Shown piece after piece: positions 1 through 11,445 of a DNA stretch of 64,000 nt. The notes under the pieces are model-generated. The model was given only the letters and a program-made list of their open reading frames with translations. It searched no databases and was not told the origin of the DNA. Both the position numbers and the translations under genes were made by a program. Position 1 is the first letter of the stretch. Each line of letters opens with the position of its first letter. Source of the stretch: Anastrepha obliqua (Eukaryota > Arthropoda > Insecta > Diptera > Tephritidae); the NCBI RefSeq assembly GCF_027943255.1, contig NC_072893.1, positions 90,527,784 to 90,591,783 of the forward strand, read 5' to 3'.

Positions 1-2299
1 AGCATCATAAACCGCCGTCACTTAAAATGTCTTTCCCGCTTTGCGTTCAGAGTGCAGAAGTACACCAATAATGTTGACAGGTTCTTCTGAGTTGTTCTAA
101 TTTTTTTTAGTTGTCCAGCTGATTCCAGCTGTGGCCAATTGCTTTGTGTTGTTTGCTTCTTTTTTTATTAGTATTATTTTTTTTTTGCCTCATCCTGACC
201 TCTTTTTCACCTGTCCGCTTGTCATGTACCCATTCAGACACTCAGCTATTCATTCGCTTATTCATTCGTTTATGCATTCATTTTGCAAAGGCACTCAATG
301 TCTCTGTATCTGTCTACCTGTCTGCCTTCACGGCTGTCTGTCTGCCAGTCAGTGGCTTATGTTGCGCATACATTTATATATAAATATATGTACATTTGTT
401 TGATTAGATTTCTATTTGTCCAAACGTACTGCCACTTTACTCTGTCCATGTTAGGACACACACACCGGCCTAACCTGAACAGAGTAAGAAATAAAAAATA
501 AAAAAAGAAAATTGTTATAAAAATGTGTGTGTTCAGGCTGTTGGCCTCTGTTGCACCTGTTTCGCTTTCACTCGTCGCCAAGTGTATGTATGGCTGTTGT
601 TATTTTATAGGTCGGTTAGCATGTGTGCATGTCTGTCGTTCCAATTCCCCTGATCTAGCTCCTACCTACTTTTAAACCTCCTACTTCGCGCCATCCCGTC
701 AATCATTTCAACGAGGGAAGAAATGCTGCTTTTCATGAAGCAAATAGTCAATTCAAGAATTTCAATTTATCCTTTTTTCATAAAAAATATTTCTTGGCTT
801 GTCCTTTAAATAAATGAAAATATGAAGAATGATTAAACACTAAGGAATTTGGAGCAAATGTATTGAGTGCTTTTATCTGTATTATCTACACGCAATGCCG
901 AGTTTTAAATTTTCATTTGCAAAGAAGTTTCATTCATTTATTAGAGCCTACATCTTGTAATGTCAATGCCGTTAAACCAAAAAAATGATACAACTTTATT
1001 CCTGCAGCACTTTTTATGGTATTTTCATTTCGATTTTGACCAACAATTTTTACATAAATTTTTTATGTAAATGGCTTTCACATTAGACGGGCAATCGTTC
1101 CCGTGTGAAACTGTCCAGCAATAGCTATTATAATTCCACACTGTAATAATTATTAAATTTGTCCCGTGAAATACTCAATACATCCCATATGTCACACATT
1201 CTAAAATCGGCTATTGCAGCAAGTTTCAATTTACGCGTATTATACACACTATTTATTCTTTTATTTCTCTCAGCAGGTGCGAATAGTGAATAGCGATAAG
1301 GGAAGCGATTTTTATGAATTTCAGAAAGAATTTTACGCAATTTGTTTGTGAAAATATCATTTTCTAGTGCTTCAAATTGATTGGATGTTTTCTACAGCAG
1401 CGATTTTACCTTTGCCTTTGCTTTAGCTTTAAAAAAGAGAACGGCGTCAGCTCCAGCCACGGCATTACTTTACAGAACGAGCAGGAGACTGCTTTTGTAG
1501 GCTGACTTTCAGCAAAACGAATAGCAGAAGCGACAGGACACTTCGGTAGAAAGAAAACACAGAATTGTAAGACGGCTGTTGCTTTTGCAGTAGCAATATT
1601 TGTTTTTGCTGAATTGCAAAAAGTAACATGTGCTGCACAGCCAATTACAGCGAGTGCTGCATAGCGAGTAGCAGCAAGTGATTTTTTAGCAATAAAACCA
1701 AACAAATATTCCACCTATTTACATAGCCAATATAAAGAAAATTCGAAATCTTTATGCAAATAATATTTTATTTCTTAGAAAGCACTAAAAATTCACCTTT
1801 CTTTAGAAAAAAATAGGTATTATTCAGAAATTACTTAAAAACTGGAAACATTGCGTGCTATATTAATAACTATATTTAATTTAAGTAATTGTAAAATTTT
1901 ATGAAATACTTGATAAAAGTCCTGATCTTGCAAAAAAAGGTCTCAAAGTGTCAAACTTTATATTCAGCTGATCCTACGAAGCACTTTTGCATAATTAATT
2001 TTTTTTATTGCCGGTATTCTATTCCTGTTCTCAATTTGTGTAATCCTTCGCATCGGCTTAGAAAATTTGACTTCAAAAACTGGCGGTGTTTAAGTAATAC
2101 AAATTTGTACATATATCGGGAGATAAATAAAATACGGTCAGTGAATATTTCCAGGGATTGTAGTAGTGTTTGCATAATTTCTGTTTAAGTTATATTTTGG
2201 GTGTTTGCTGTTGGCTGGACGATTTCGATTACACGTCCAAGCACCCAAATGTTTGTGGGATGATTACAAATGCCTTTCGACTTTCAAATCGGTATTAAG
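1..2299. other. A+T-rich DNA, no gene seen
   Basis: I see no supported gene here. The stretch holds T-runs, short CATT and CTGTCTGC-type simple sequence (about 240-350), and short open frames with no recognisable domain. Two minus-strand frames at 1128-1340 and 1406-1714 are open for 70 and 102 codons, but I recognise no motif in them. Confidence 0.6.
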
Positions 2300-2840
2300 G
2301 CGAAGATTTCAAAATATTCCCGAGTTTTAAGATTTGACAAGAAATTTGATAGGAATGAGATGCAAGCATGCGATGAGCCGGCTCTAATTAGAGATGTTTG
2401 GAATCTTTGAGAAAGTAATATACAAAAAATGTTCCATCTCAGTGAGTGCACCTCTGTTGATGAACATTTAGTTGCATACCACGGACGTTGCTCATTCAAG
2501 CATTATATCTCATCAAAACCAGGAAAATATGTTATTAAAATATGAGCATTGCGCAACAGCCCAGATGGAAATTGTAAACATGAAAAACGCAAAAGCGTCG
2601 CGTTGTACACGATCTAGGAATAGATACACAAGGCAGCAACGTCACATGTGACAATTTTTTTGCATCTCACGATTTGGGGATTGAGTTATTCAAAGTCGAC
2701 TAACCCCAGTTGGCAAATTCCAAAAGAACAAAACATTATTGTCTGTAGAAATTACTAAGAAACCGGATAATTACGTACACTTCTCTTTTGATAAATACAA
2801 CAAAACTACAATCGTTGGGTATGTCCTTAAAAAGAGCCAG
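2300..2840 (+). pseudogene. piggyBac-type transposase relic
   Basis: This is a decayed piece of a piggyBac-superfamily (DDE_Tnp_1_7) transposase, the nuclear enzyme that cuts and pastes elements at TTAA sites. Reading with frame changes, I see in family order: SRVLRFDKKFDRNEM near 2321, ALIRDVWN near 2380, VDEHLVAYHGRCSFKHYIS then KPGKYVIKI (about 2457-2545), NVTCDNFFAS near 2640 (the position of the catalytic-core DNFFTS motif), and a later block YVHFSFDKYN...TIVGYVLKK near 2775-2837. Stops occur after IRDVWNL and after KYVIKI, and the DNFF block is shifted away from the following one, so it cannot be expressed. Both ends are missing; the 3' side runs into a foldback element at 2848. I found no TTAA-flanked inverted termini, so the original borders are unknown. 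Confidence 0.75.
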
Positions 2841-2847
2841 AGTGGTA

Positions 2848-3162
2848 TACCTTCTGCTCAAATATGAACGAGACGGTATGAATAAAACGGTCCGCGGATG
2901 ACATATGGCAAAAATATATTAAATTTTTTGTTTTTTGGTAGGACTGTTATAAGCTTACATGGCAAATTTCAGCGGGATATGTCACATAGTTTGTTTTCTG
3001 TGCTACTGTAAACAAGTCAAGCTCGAGTGTGTTCATATCACGCTGAAATTTGCCATGTAAGCTTATAACAGTCCTACCAAAAAACAAAAAATTTATTTTT
3101 GCCATATGTCATCCGCGGACCGTTTTATTGATAACGTCTCGTTCATATTTGAGTAGAAGGTA
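2848..3162. repeat. Foldback MITE, ~125-bp inverted arms
   Basis: The left arm begins TACCTTCTGCTCAAATATG and is repeated inverted at the right end (CATATTTGAGTAGAAGGTA). The arms are about 125 bp each around a roughly 60-bp non-palindromic centre (near 2973-3037). TA flanks both ends, as expected for a Tc1/mariner-type target duplication. It carries no credible coding capacity; the KYERDVINKTVRG frame within the arm is short. A half copy lies at 43413-43592 on the opposite strand. Confidence 0.75.
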
Positions 3163-3164
3163 TA

Positions 3165-4587
3165 GTGCCATAAAATGAATTACTTTTGCTACAATACCAG
3201 CCGTTCCCACTTTCATGCGATCCGCTGTGCTGTGGTGATAAAGTAAACCTAATAGGTCAAATAATGCTATAATAAAAATGTAATTTTTTTGTACCAACTT
3301 TGGAGCATCAGCGTTAAATTCTCATTAGTTTGCGAACGAACCACCAATGCGTGGGTAGATGTGAAATGTTATCAACCGCTGATGTAGGTGCAAAGTAGAG
3401 GAAAAAAATATCCGAAATTATACATGGTGGCGCAGAATTAACCACCCCATCGGAAGATTTACAAATTTGATTAAAGATTTACATCACTCTAAGCAACCCA
3501 GAAATCAAAACACACACTCAGAAGAAACCCAGTCAGAGAAACCATTTTCTGGAAAATTATTTTTTCTTATCATGACCATAATAGGACCACAGCGTCGCGT
3601 TTGGCAAACGACTACACTTGGAGCCATTTATGTGATGCAATAAACACGGAAAAAATCATTAGAATTTATGAATGATAGAATATTCTCTACATTGTGACTA
3701 TACTGATTCGGCTATTTAAATGGAGGAGAAATGCGAAAATTAAGTGTAGAAAATCTTCGTATCCATTCAAGCCATCTGAAACTAAACTAGATTCAAGGAC
3801 GTTACTAAAGCTAGATTTCCTTGAAAAATTATGAGAAAACAGAGAGCGAACTGCAAATGAATAAGATAGGTATTTGTATCACCCTTGGTTATAACTGGAC
3901 GCAGTAGTTTGCATTTCCTTACATTAGTGACATCAACTGCTCAACAATGACAATTTTTGCTTCCCTTCTTAATCCGATGCTAAACAAATAAAAGCACTCT
4001 CGTGGTCCAACACTTAGGTCATTTAAAAAGAAATCAGTACTAACTCCGATCAGAAAATTAGCCTAGAAATTCGAAAGGTAATCCCTATCGACGAGAAGTG
4101 AACTGGGTAGGTAAATGACTGATATTTTGTTCTGTGAATAACTATAGGACTCCTTATTCCTATTAACAGTCAAGTCAAACTCAAAGCCCTTTCCCCATGG
4201 GGTGTAAAATTCTTATTGATAATTGAGCATGTAGCGACTGTAAATATTTCCGTTGTAATAAAAACAGAACAGAATTTGCCCACGGTAGCAGATGCTTGCC
4301 GTAGGAGGCAACTAAAATCCACACCTCTGCCTGTTAGTTCTGAACATTAACTCAATGCTAATATACTGAGTAAAACAGGTACAGAAATGCTTTGATGATG
4401 ATGGGAACACTATAGTCATTGTACTAAAATTTATTGAGAAAGTTGGCCTCAGTGAAATATTCTGAATCTGTGAAGGGGACACAATAGAACCTATAGATAA
4501 CGTGAGAAATAGAAGCATGTGCTTCAGAGCTTTTGGGTTTCCATGCAGTCATGCACATGGTGAAAAGATTTTTAGAGGCCTTCTACA
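3165..4587. other. A+T-rich DNA, no gene seen
   Basis: No coding region or element is supported here. It may contain the 3' remains of the piggyBac relic just after the foldback element, but I could not follow its reading frame past 3165. Confidence 0.5.
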
Positions 4588-5376
4588 GGGTGGCCCATAT
4601 AGCGTTTGCTTTTTGAACCACCTATTTTTTAGAGAATGGTAACACAAATGACATGTCAAATATGTTCATAATTTACTTAAAGGTTTGACATTTACGAAAT
4701 GGGACGCTATACGCTTGAACAAAATTGTGAAATATTGAAAACCTATTCCCAAAGTGGTGAGTCTTCTTCTTCTTTTCTGATATTCACATCGGTGGCTACA
4801 TCAATAAGCAAAATTGTCGGATTTGGGGCTCACAAAACCCACACGTTACTGTAGAGAAGCAAATGCATCCACGACGAGTCACTGTTTGGTGCGGTTTTTG
4901 GTCTGGCGGCATCATCGGGCCATTTTTTTCGAAAATGAGCGAGGAGCCGCGGTTACAGTAAATGGCGAGCGTTACCGTGACATGCTCAACGGGTTGTTTC
5001 CACTGCCAAAGTTACACTCGAACTCCGATAACAATTGCCCACCTCGGAGCTGTGATTTAAGCCCGTTGGACTATTTTTTGTAGAGAGCCGTTAAGGACAA
5101 ATGCTATGCGAACCATCCAGAGACGATTGATGCTTTAAAACACGAAATCGAAGTTGCCATTCATGAAATTGGAGCCCAAACAATCGAAAATGTGCTTAAA
5201 AATTGGGTTGATCGAATGGCCTACTGTAAAGCCAGTCGTGGCAGTCATTTGAACGATATTAGTTTTCATTCATAAGAGACAATGTTCAATCTTCAAAATA
5301 AAAAAAAAGTTTGAAAAAATATTGATTAGTTTTGTTTTTATAGCCGGTTCAAAAAGCTAATTTTATGTGGCCTACC
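4588..5376 (+). mobile_element. Mariner-like (DUF4817 type) element A, deleted
   Basis: The element is bounded by imperfect ~30-bp inverted termini: the left end starts GGGTGGCCCATATAGCG and the reversed right end starts GGTAGGCCACATAAAA, with GCTTTTTGAACC shared a little further in. At about 790 bp it is well short of a 1.2-1.3 kb full element, because the transposase inside has lost two blocks. It is related to the relics at 13181 and 47490. Confidence 0.75.
4699..5275 (+). pseudogene. Mariner-like transposase, internally deleted
   Basis: This is an IS630/Tc1-mariner superfamily transposase of the insect type that starts with a DUF4817-like helix-turn-helix. The start MGRYTLEQNCEILKTYSQSG at 4699 is typical. 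The next recognisable block is [18 protein letters not shown] (about 4775-4830), so most of the N-terminal DNA-binding region is gone. It continues as [20 protein letters not shown] and [13 protein letters not shown], then jumps to CPPRSCDLSPLDYFL (about 5040-5082). The block carrying the second catalytic Asp (QQDGATCHT in the 47.5-kb relative) is therefore deleted. An in-frame stop replaces Trp after DYFL. The C-terminus, NHPETIDALKHEIEVAIHEI to GSHLNDISFHS, ends at a natural stop at 5275. It cannot be active. Confidence 0.8.
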
Positions 5377-8300
5377 ATATATATATTTAGCAGGTCGTTA
5401 TTCAGATCTCTGCGAATTTGAGAGAATTTGCTGATGGGCTTACGTCACTTAGAGAGGGTGTGTTTACAAAAAAACTTCGATTGTATTGGTGATATATGAA
5501 AAGAAATAAACCAAGAGAGAAAAGAGAAAGCCTCCGCTGAATAATAGCCCCATCACAATGGGTCCGTTCTGTTCGTTGCTGGAAAGAATGTGACTGGCAG
5601 CAAAATAGTTAACACTTTTCCTTATAACTTCGGTAGTTATTTCATAATCGGATCTGTGATATATGTGAGTGAGTGTGATATATCAATGTTTTCCTTTCAA
5701 TGGGAACACATTATTTATTTTTTTTGATATGACGAAGTTATGTCGAAAAATGTAAAAAGGCAACCAATATTTTTTTTGCTTCGAAATTACTTTGATCAAC
5801 TTTTTAGATTTACGAACATTATAAAAACAAATTTTTAGTTTTAAGTTTCAATTGCAAGCTTTAAAATTATAATGTAAGACATCCAGAGCGATAACAATGT
5901 GTCATAAATCAGTTATCATTGATTCACTGTACCTTTGAGGGAAAGCGAAAAGCGAATTTCTCGTACGCATACATACATAAATACTATGTCAGCAATACAT
6001 GCGAAGAATAAAAATTTGCCTCTTACCAACTTACTCGTACACAATCAAAAGATGGCAGCGATGGAGATTGAACGCTGTAATCACCGAACCAGAATGACGA
6101 CAACGACAATAGCATTTGAGCTTCCTTTAACCGCTTTGCCAACCAACTTTTCCATTTCTTTATTGTACTTTTGTACTTTTCCATGTTTCACTGCACACAA
6201 GCCCATATTATAAAACGAAGAATTGCCAGCCCGAAAAGGAAAAGCACAATGCTGCCGAAGGAAGCCACTGAAGAATGAGCGAGTGAAGCATTCGTATTCA
6301 GAGGCACTTGGCAGGCTAGCTGGGAAAGTGAAAAGCCGCAGAGTCGAGTATGTGCGGGTGACAGCTATGGTTATAAAGTATTTAAAATAGGTATATGTGT
6401 CACAGGTATCTACTACTTTAACCGATATCAGTGTGTAACACATACAGAAATTAAATAAAATATCATTTAAATAAAATGCCAAGTAGCAAACGGAAAAAGC
6501 CAAGCGAGAAAAAACAACCCAGACAACGAAGCTTAGAAGGCAGCAGGACACATTCACGCACACCCAAGTAACTAACTCAGGTAGTTGCAAGTACTCCAAT
6601 AAATAAGCAAAACATGCATGTTGTATTTGTGAGTAAATTCGAAGGCATTTGTTGAGAAGCAGCAGACCAGCTGTAGGCTTCAAGCTGCTTTAGCTACGGC
6701 TGCCGTCAACTTGGCTGGTATACGAGCGTTTTATTCTAGCAGCCGCTATAGCCTAGCGCACGCAAGAAAGATAAATCGCGAATGTAAGAGCCGTTATCGT
6801 TGCATCATACGAATATTTTATTATGCATGCATATCCTGCATGTATGAGCAGTGAAAGCGCATGTTCTACTTTTTATTTTACTCTTTTCATTGTACACAGG
6901 ACAGTACATAGGTGGATTGTTGGTGAATGGCAGGTTAGGGAGCAAGAGGAAGATGACAAAAATAAGACAAAACATTGCCGAAAAAATACGAAAATAATAT
7001 TACACATGTAAATAATATTGCAAAACTGAATGTGTAGCACCTCAAGCACCCAAACAAGTTGCACGCTTCACGCTGTCTTTGATGCACACACTTTATTCCT
7101 CACCATTTACTCTACAGCTGCATTCTGAGTATGTGCAATTTCTTTCTCAACAATCCGCTACCTGGTTATTGCTTATACTTTATGCCTCTTCATTTCCATA
7201 GAAATGATTGCAACAGTTACTATTCCCTATCTTACTTATACACCAATTTTAGTATTGTTGGTGTTGTTTGCTTATGCTACACTGCACCTGCTTGTCAGTC
7301 TGCTTCTCCTCATACGAAACGATACTATGATCATAGAAGTATGCATGGAATGCTTTAAAATTTCATTACTACAAGTACAATGCAATAGTTCCTTCCGCCT
7401 TTCCTTGCTACGTATCTTTCTTCCAACTCAATTCATTCGCTCAGCACTTGCCTTTACTCCATTGTACATAAATAATTGCAATTGTTGGCGTAGCATAGCA
7501 CAAAGGCGCACTCACACAAACAAACACATTCAAAGGTATATTTATCGCTCATGGGTAAATAAGGCTTTATATGGCTTCTCTGCAGGGAAATTCATCTCTT
7601 TCGACTAGTGCGCTCATAATGCTACTAGTTCCGTTACTACTAGTTCATTCAGCAAGCAGTCAAGGGGCAAGATTTGAAGAATTGTATCGTGCCAGAAGCT
7701 ATAGATTAGTTCAGTAGTTCATATTGAAGCAGAAGCTATAAAGTCAGTGAACAAAAACTAAGTGCTAGCAGTGCGCCCTACTGGCCGTCGAAATTTGATT
7801 TCAACGAACATTAGAAGCTTTTCACTAAATTCGTGCCATTTAGAAGATAAGCAGCAAATATCTCAATATCAACTCCATTTCCTAGTCCAACACAACAACC
7901 ACAGGTTATATATCAGTGTTAGATACTAATAGTACAACATAACGCATACATAAATTTAAAATTTATACAATTTGAGCTTAACAGAACTTTATTAAATTAA
8001 TATAAAATTACATTATTTGTGAAGGGTAAGATTTGGAAGAAAAGAAAGAATAATACAAGAATTTAGCGAAGTATTCCATAGAAGCTTAATTGAGGCAATT
8101 CGTATGCAGATGCTGAAATAATTAATAAGTATGTATGTTAGCAAACACCTAAACTTTGTTCTTGTATATACCCTGGAAATACAAAGCATAACCCCAACTT
8201 GAATTGGGACTGCAATCAATTACTAATAACTAAAGGATGATCGAACTTCGGCTTCAGTTCCGACTAAAAAAGGCGAATTCAATTTCGTTCCGGCTTCAGT

Positions 8301-10640
8301 CGAAACGGGCTGAAGTTCGGTTCAGTTCTGTCCGACTTAGTATATCAGCGCCTGGCAATGATGGATATGGAAGTGATTAAATTCTGGTCAGTCATTCATA
8401 GTTATATAAGGGGCTAGAAATTTTCTGGGGCGAATTTTAACATAAATCTAAGCGCTAAGTCAGCCTCGAGGCGACATCAGGTCAGTCTCAGACAATAGTT
8501 GAAGCGATTGCAGAAAATGCTACTTCTCGGCTAAAGCATTGGAGCAGAGAAGATGCGATGTTATGTGTACGAAACTAAAACCATATCAGTCTGAGTCTAT
8601 TAAATATAATTTATTCTAAAAGTAAAACTTTTATTTGTGAAGTCAAACAGAGACATGTACAACACGCCAAAGTATCATACTTAGAACGAATGTTCTCGAC
8701 CATTATTGGGATTAACAAAAGCCTCTAGCCTGGTGGTGAATGTTGTTACATGAGCTCAGTTCAGGGAAGGTTACATTTAAATCATTCCAGTTCTCTCGTA
8801 TAACTTTTCCCTGATGGTCTTAAATTGTTTATGTGTTAAGATTTCACTGGTTTTCCACTAACTGACAAAACCAGAGCAAGAAAGAGGAAGCAGTAAAGTA
8901 TTTAGAAGTTGTAAGCAAAACCGTGACATAAATATTATGGCATTTATTTATTCGTGTATTAATATCACATTAAATTATATAAAAATTAAATTCAATATTT
9001 TTGCGTAAGTTCTTATAACGTCTGTTTAAAAATTTCAACCGCTTTTGCCGCCGTCTTCGCCTTAACTCTTTTCATCGTTTCTTCACACAATCTTCTTGCA
9101 TCGCCGTTCTAGTCCTTGCCAGCTTTCTTCACTTCTTAGAGTTTAAAGTTAGGGTTTTTAGCCCGCAATAATAATAATGAAAATAAATCGAAAAAATATG
9201 GGACTCCCACTATTAAACTTTAAGAGATTACTGAGCATAGTTATTCAGCTATACAGCAAACAGCTATTAATAAAATAAGAAATTAATATGAGGAAAAGTT
9301 TCTCAGATTTTACAAAAAGAAAATTGTTTTCCAAAAAGTTTTAAGCAAAAAACTAAATTTTTTTTTTCAAAAACAAAAAAAAAATGATTAAAAAGCTATA
9401 CAAATGTTAAAAAGCACCGAAATATGTCACTTAACAAATGTCAAAACTATGAAATTCTTTGAAAAAAACTAATAAATTACAAAATTCTGTACCAAAATTT
9501 TTAACTTGAAATAGACCACAAAATTATGAAATTTTTGAAGATAATTCCAACTTACTTCTTATTATAACATACTCCAAACAACTAGTAAAACAATTTTCAG
9601 AAAAACTTACGGCAATATCCAAAATACTAGCAGCACTTGACACAAAATTATTCAATAGTGAAAATGTAGTAACCACTGCCCTTGTTCTCATACGCAAATT
9701 TGTCATGTACATACTTGTATTTGTAAAAAAGCAACTGAGCTCAATATGAAGCTAAAATTTTCCTACGTAGACACTCGGCTTGATTTCAATTTTATTGCTG
9801 TTGAATTTTTTTCCTGTTCTGCTAGTTTACGCATTGTGTCCTTCCTATGTATTTTGGCTTTGGGATTTCAATTTTCTGAATTTTTTAGGCACTTTTATCC
9901 TCTGCTTTCGACTTTATTATTTTACGAAAGTAATGCATTGTGGAATAAGAAATTTAGTCATATAAAGGTGAAATATTTTGAAAAATATAACAGAGTTCTT
10001 ATTCTATTCCACCAAGCTTATTCAGATTAGTGGATTATTTACCTTTGCAGAGTAAAGTAGAAAATACTAAAAGTAATACTTTAACTCACAGAAGAAGTTC
10101 TCTGTGCACTCAGCAACTACTCAAATAAGTTTTGTTTGTTATGACTTTTTTACTTCAGGCTATGACGCTGTGGCAGAGAATGAAGAGACAATGTGTGCCA
10201 AAAACATGCCAAACTCTGGTATCAATATGTATTATATTGTTGTTTTTTTAGAGAAAATTTAAATCTCTGTAAGGGGTTGGGTTATGTCACATGAGCTCTA
10301 CCTATAAATTCTGTAGATGCTGCCATGACATTTTGATATTTCTCTTTAAGTGGCTTTTAACAATGTTACTTTTGCAAAAAAGGGCTACACAACAATACTC
10401 CAGCTGAATCCAGTTAATGGTGAAAGCAATGGTATAAACAAGTTAAATATTGCAGTCGATATGGTGTGTGTTGCAGAAAAGTTTTATTTAATAGTTTTTA
10501 TAATAATTTGTTTAGTTATTTACGACAAATGTGCGGTAAGACATCTAGAATTTTCATTGCACAAATTTAAAGTGTAAGCTAAAAATTATAAATAAGTAAA
10601 ATGCAAGCTTATTTTAGACTTAAATTACCATCCATGTATA
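5377..10640. other. Long A+T-rich stretch, no gene seen
   Basis: No gene or complete element is supported over 5.3 kb. A 200-codon minus-strand frame at 6081-6683 lacks any recognisable domain. Around 8240-8335 a G+C-richer patch repeats variants of CGGCTTCAGTTC and includes CTTCAG...CTGAAG, possibly a fragment of an unknown element. Near 8990-9140 the minus strand has a short lysine-rich coding-like frame (ARRLCEETMKRVKAKTAAKA) that I cannot assign. Confidence 0.5.
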
Positions 10641-10661
10641 TGAGTGTCATCATGAGTATCA

Positions 10662-10835
10662 GAGCAGGTAGGCTTTCGTCCAAGCCGATCTTGTATGGAT
10701 TACATAAATTGCCGCCGAGTCAATGTCGAACAATTGAATGAAGTGCCTCACTTCACCTCGTTTTGATTGACTTTCAAAATGCGTTTGACGCATTGCATCG
10801 CAGTGCTATTCATAACGTTCTTGAGTGTGGGTGAT
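10662..10835 (+). pseudogene. Non-LTR reverse transcriptase fragment
   Basis: This is a short relic of the reverse-transcriptase palm of a non-LTR retrotransposon. It reads EQVGFRPSRSCMDYINC followed by RRVNVEQLNEV, then after a one-base shift LHLVLIDFQNAFDALHRSAI. These match the order QAGFRPxRSCxDxI...LRxxxEQ and FIDFxKAFDSxxR seen in RTE/Jockey-like elements, including the first catalytic Asp. Nothing of the endonuclease or the YADD box is visible nearby. The minus-strand fragment at 27225-27660 carries a non-LTR C-terminal tail and could belong to the same lineage, but the two do not overlap. Confidence 0.75.
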
Positions 10836-11047
10836 CGAAATAAACTGATCCAGTTCGTTAAGGTAGTCTGGTAACTTATTTTGAAAATTTCGAATATCGG
10901 TTTTTTACATATCTTGAAAGTGCAATATATTGGTAATATACTGTACAAATTTTAGACCGAAATTCGAAATATTGACGAAATTATAGCACATACATGAGAG
11001 CGGCTCGTACTTGCGCGGCTCAATTGCTAAAACTTTAAACGCATTTT

Positions 11048-11445
11048 GACGTGATAACGTCTTATAATTCGATTTAACAGGCTGCACGCACGAAAAAATG
11101 TGTCGTTACCTTGCTCATTAGTGTTACCTTGCTCATTGCCGTTACCTTGCTCATGTGTCGTTACCTTGCTCATTGCCGTTACCTTGAATGAACTGCAAGC
11201 GAAAGCGCGGAACGAACGACAAAGCAAACAAAGCAAACGAACGGCAACGTTCGACATCTTGCTCTCTCCTACTTAAGTGAGCGTATATATGTATGTATAT
11301 GCGCATATGTACATATATAAATTCACGTATTTGTATTTGCATATGCCTTCTTATTGATTTTTATTAATTTGATTTACTTGAAGAATTTAAAATAAAACCA
11401 AGTTTGTTAATAATACCTGTTGTTTTAATGTTATTATTATTTTTT
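11048..11445 (+). repeat. ~400-bp repeat unit, copy 1
   Basis: The unit starts GACGTGATAACGTCTTATA and ends in a TTATTATT tract directly before a second start of the same sequence at 11446, so units are in direct tandem. Inside (about 11100-11190) is a minisatellite of GTTACCTTGCTCATT variants with about four repeats. A close copy lies at 60294. Both copies share a patchwork of GCGGAACGAAC, CAACGTTCGACATCTTGCTC and ATGTATGTATATGC blocks in the same order. Confidence 0.85.

Noticed and set aside
3165..3297. Continuation of the piggyBac transposase beyond the foldback element
   Set aside because: NYFCYNTS faintly resembles the family's FYNxTK block, but the following residues do not fit in any frame.
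6081..6683. 200-codon minus-strand frame
   Set aside because: No domain, Cys/Tyr/Phe-rich composition expected from A+T-rich DNA, and overlapping frames on the other strand; no sign of codon bias.
11100..11190. A CRISPR-like array (short repeats with spacers)
   Set aside because: The repeats are adjacent GTTACCTTGCTCATT minisatellite units without unique spacers, in a eukaryotic repeat element.
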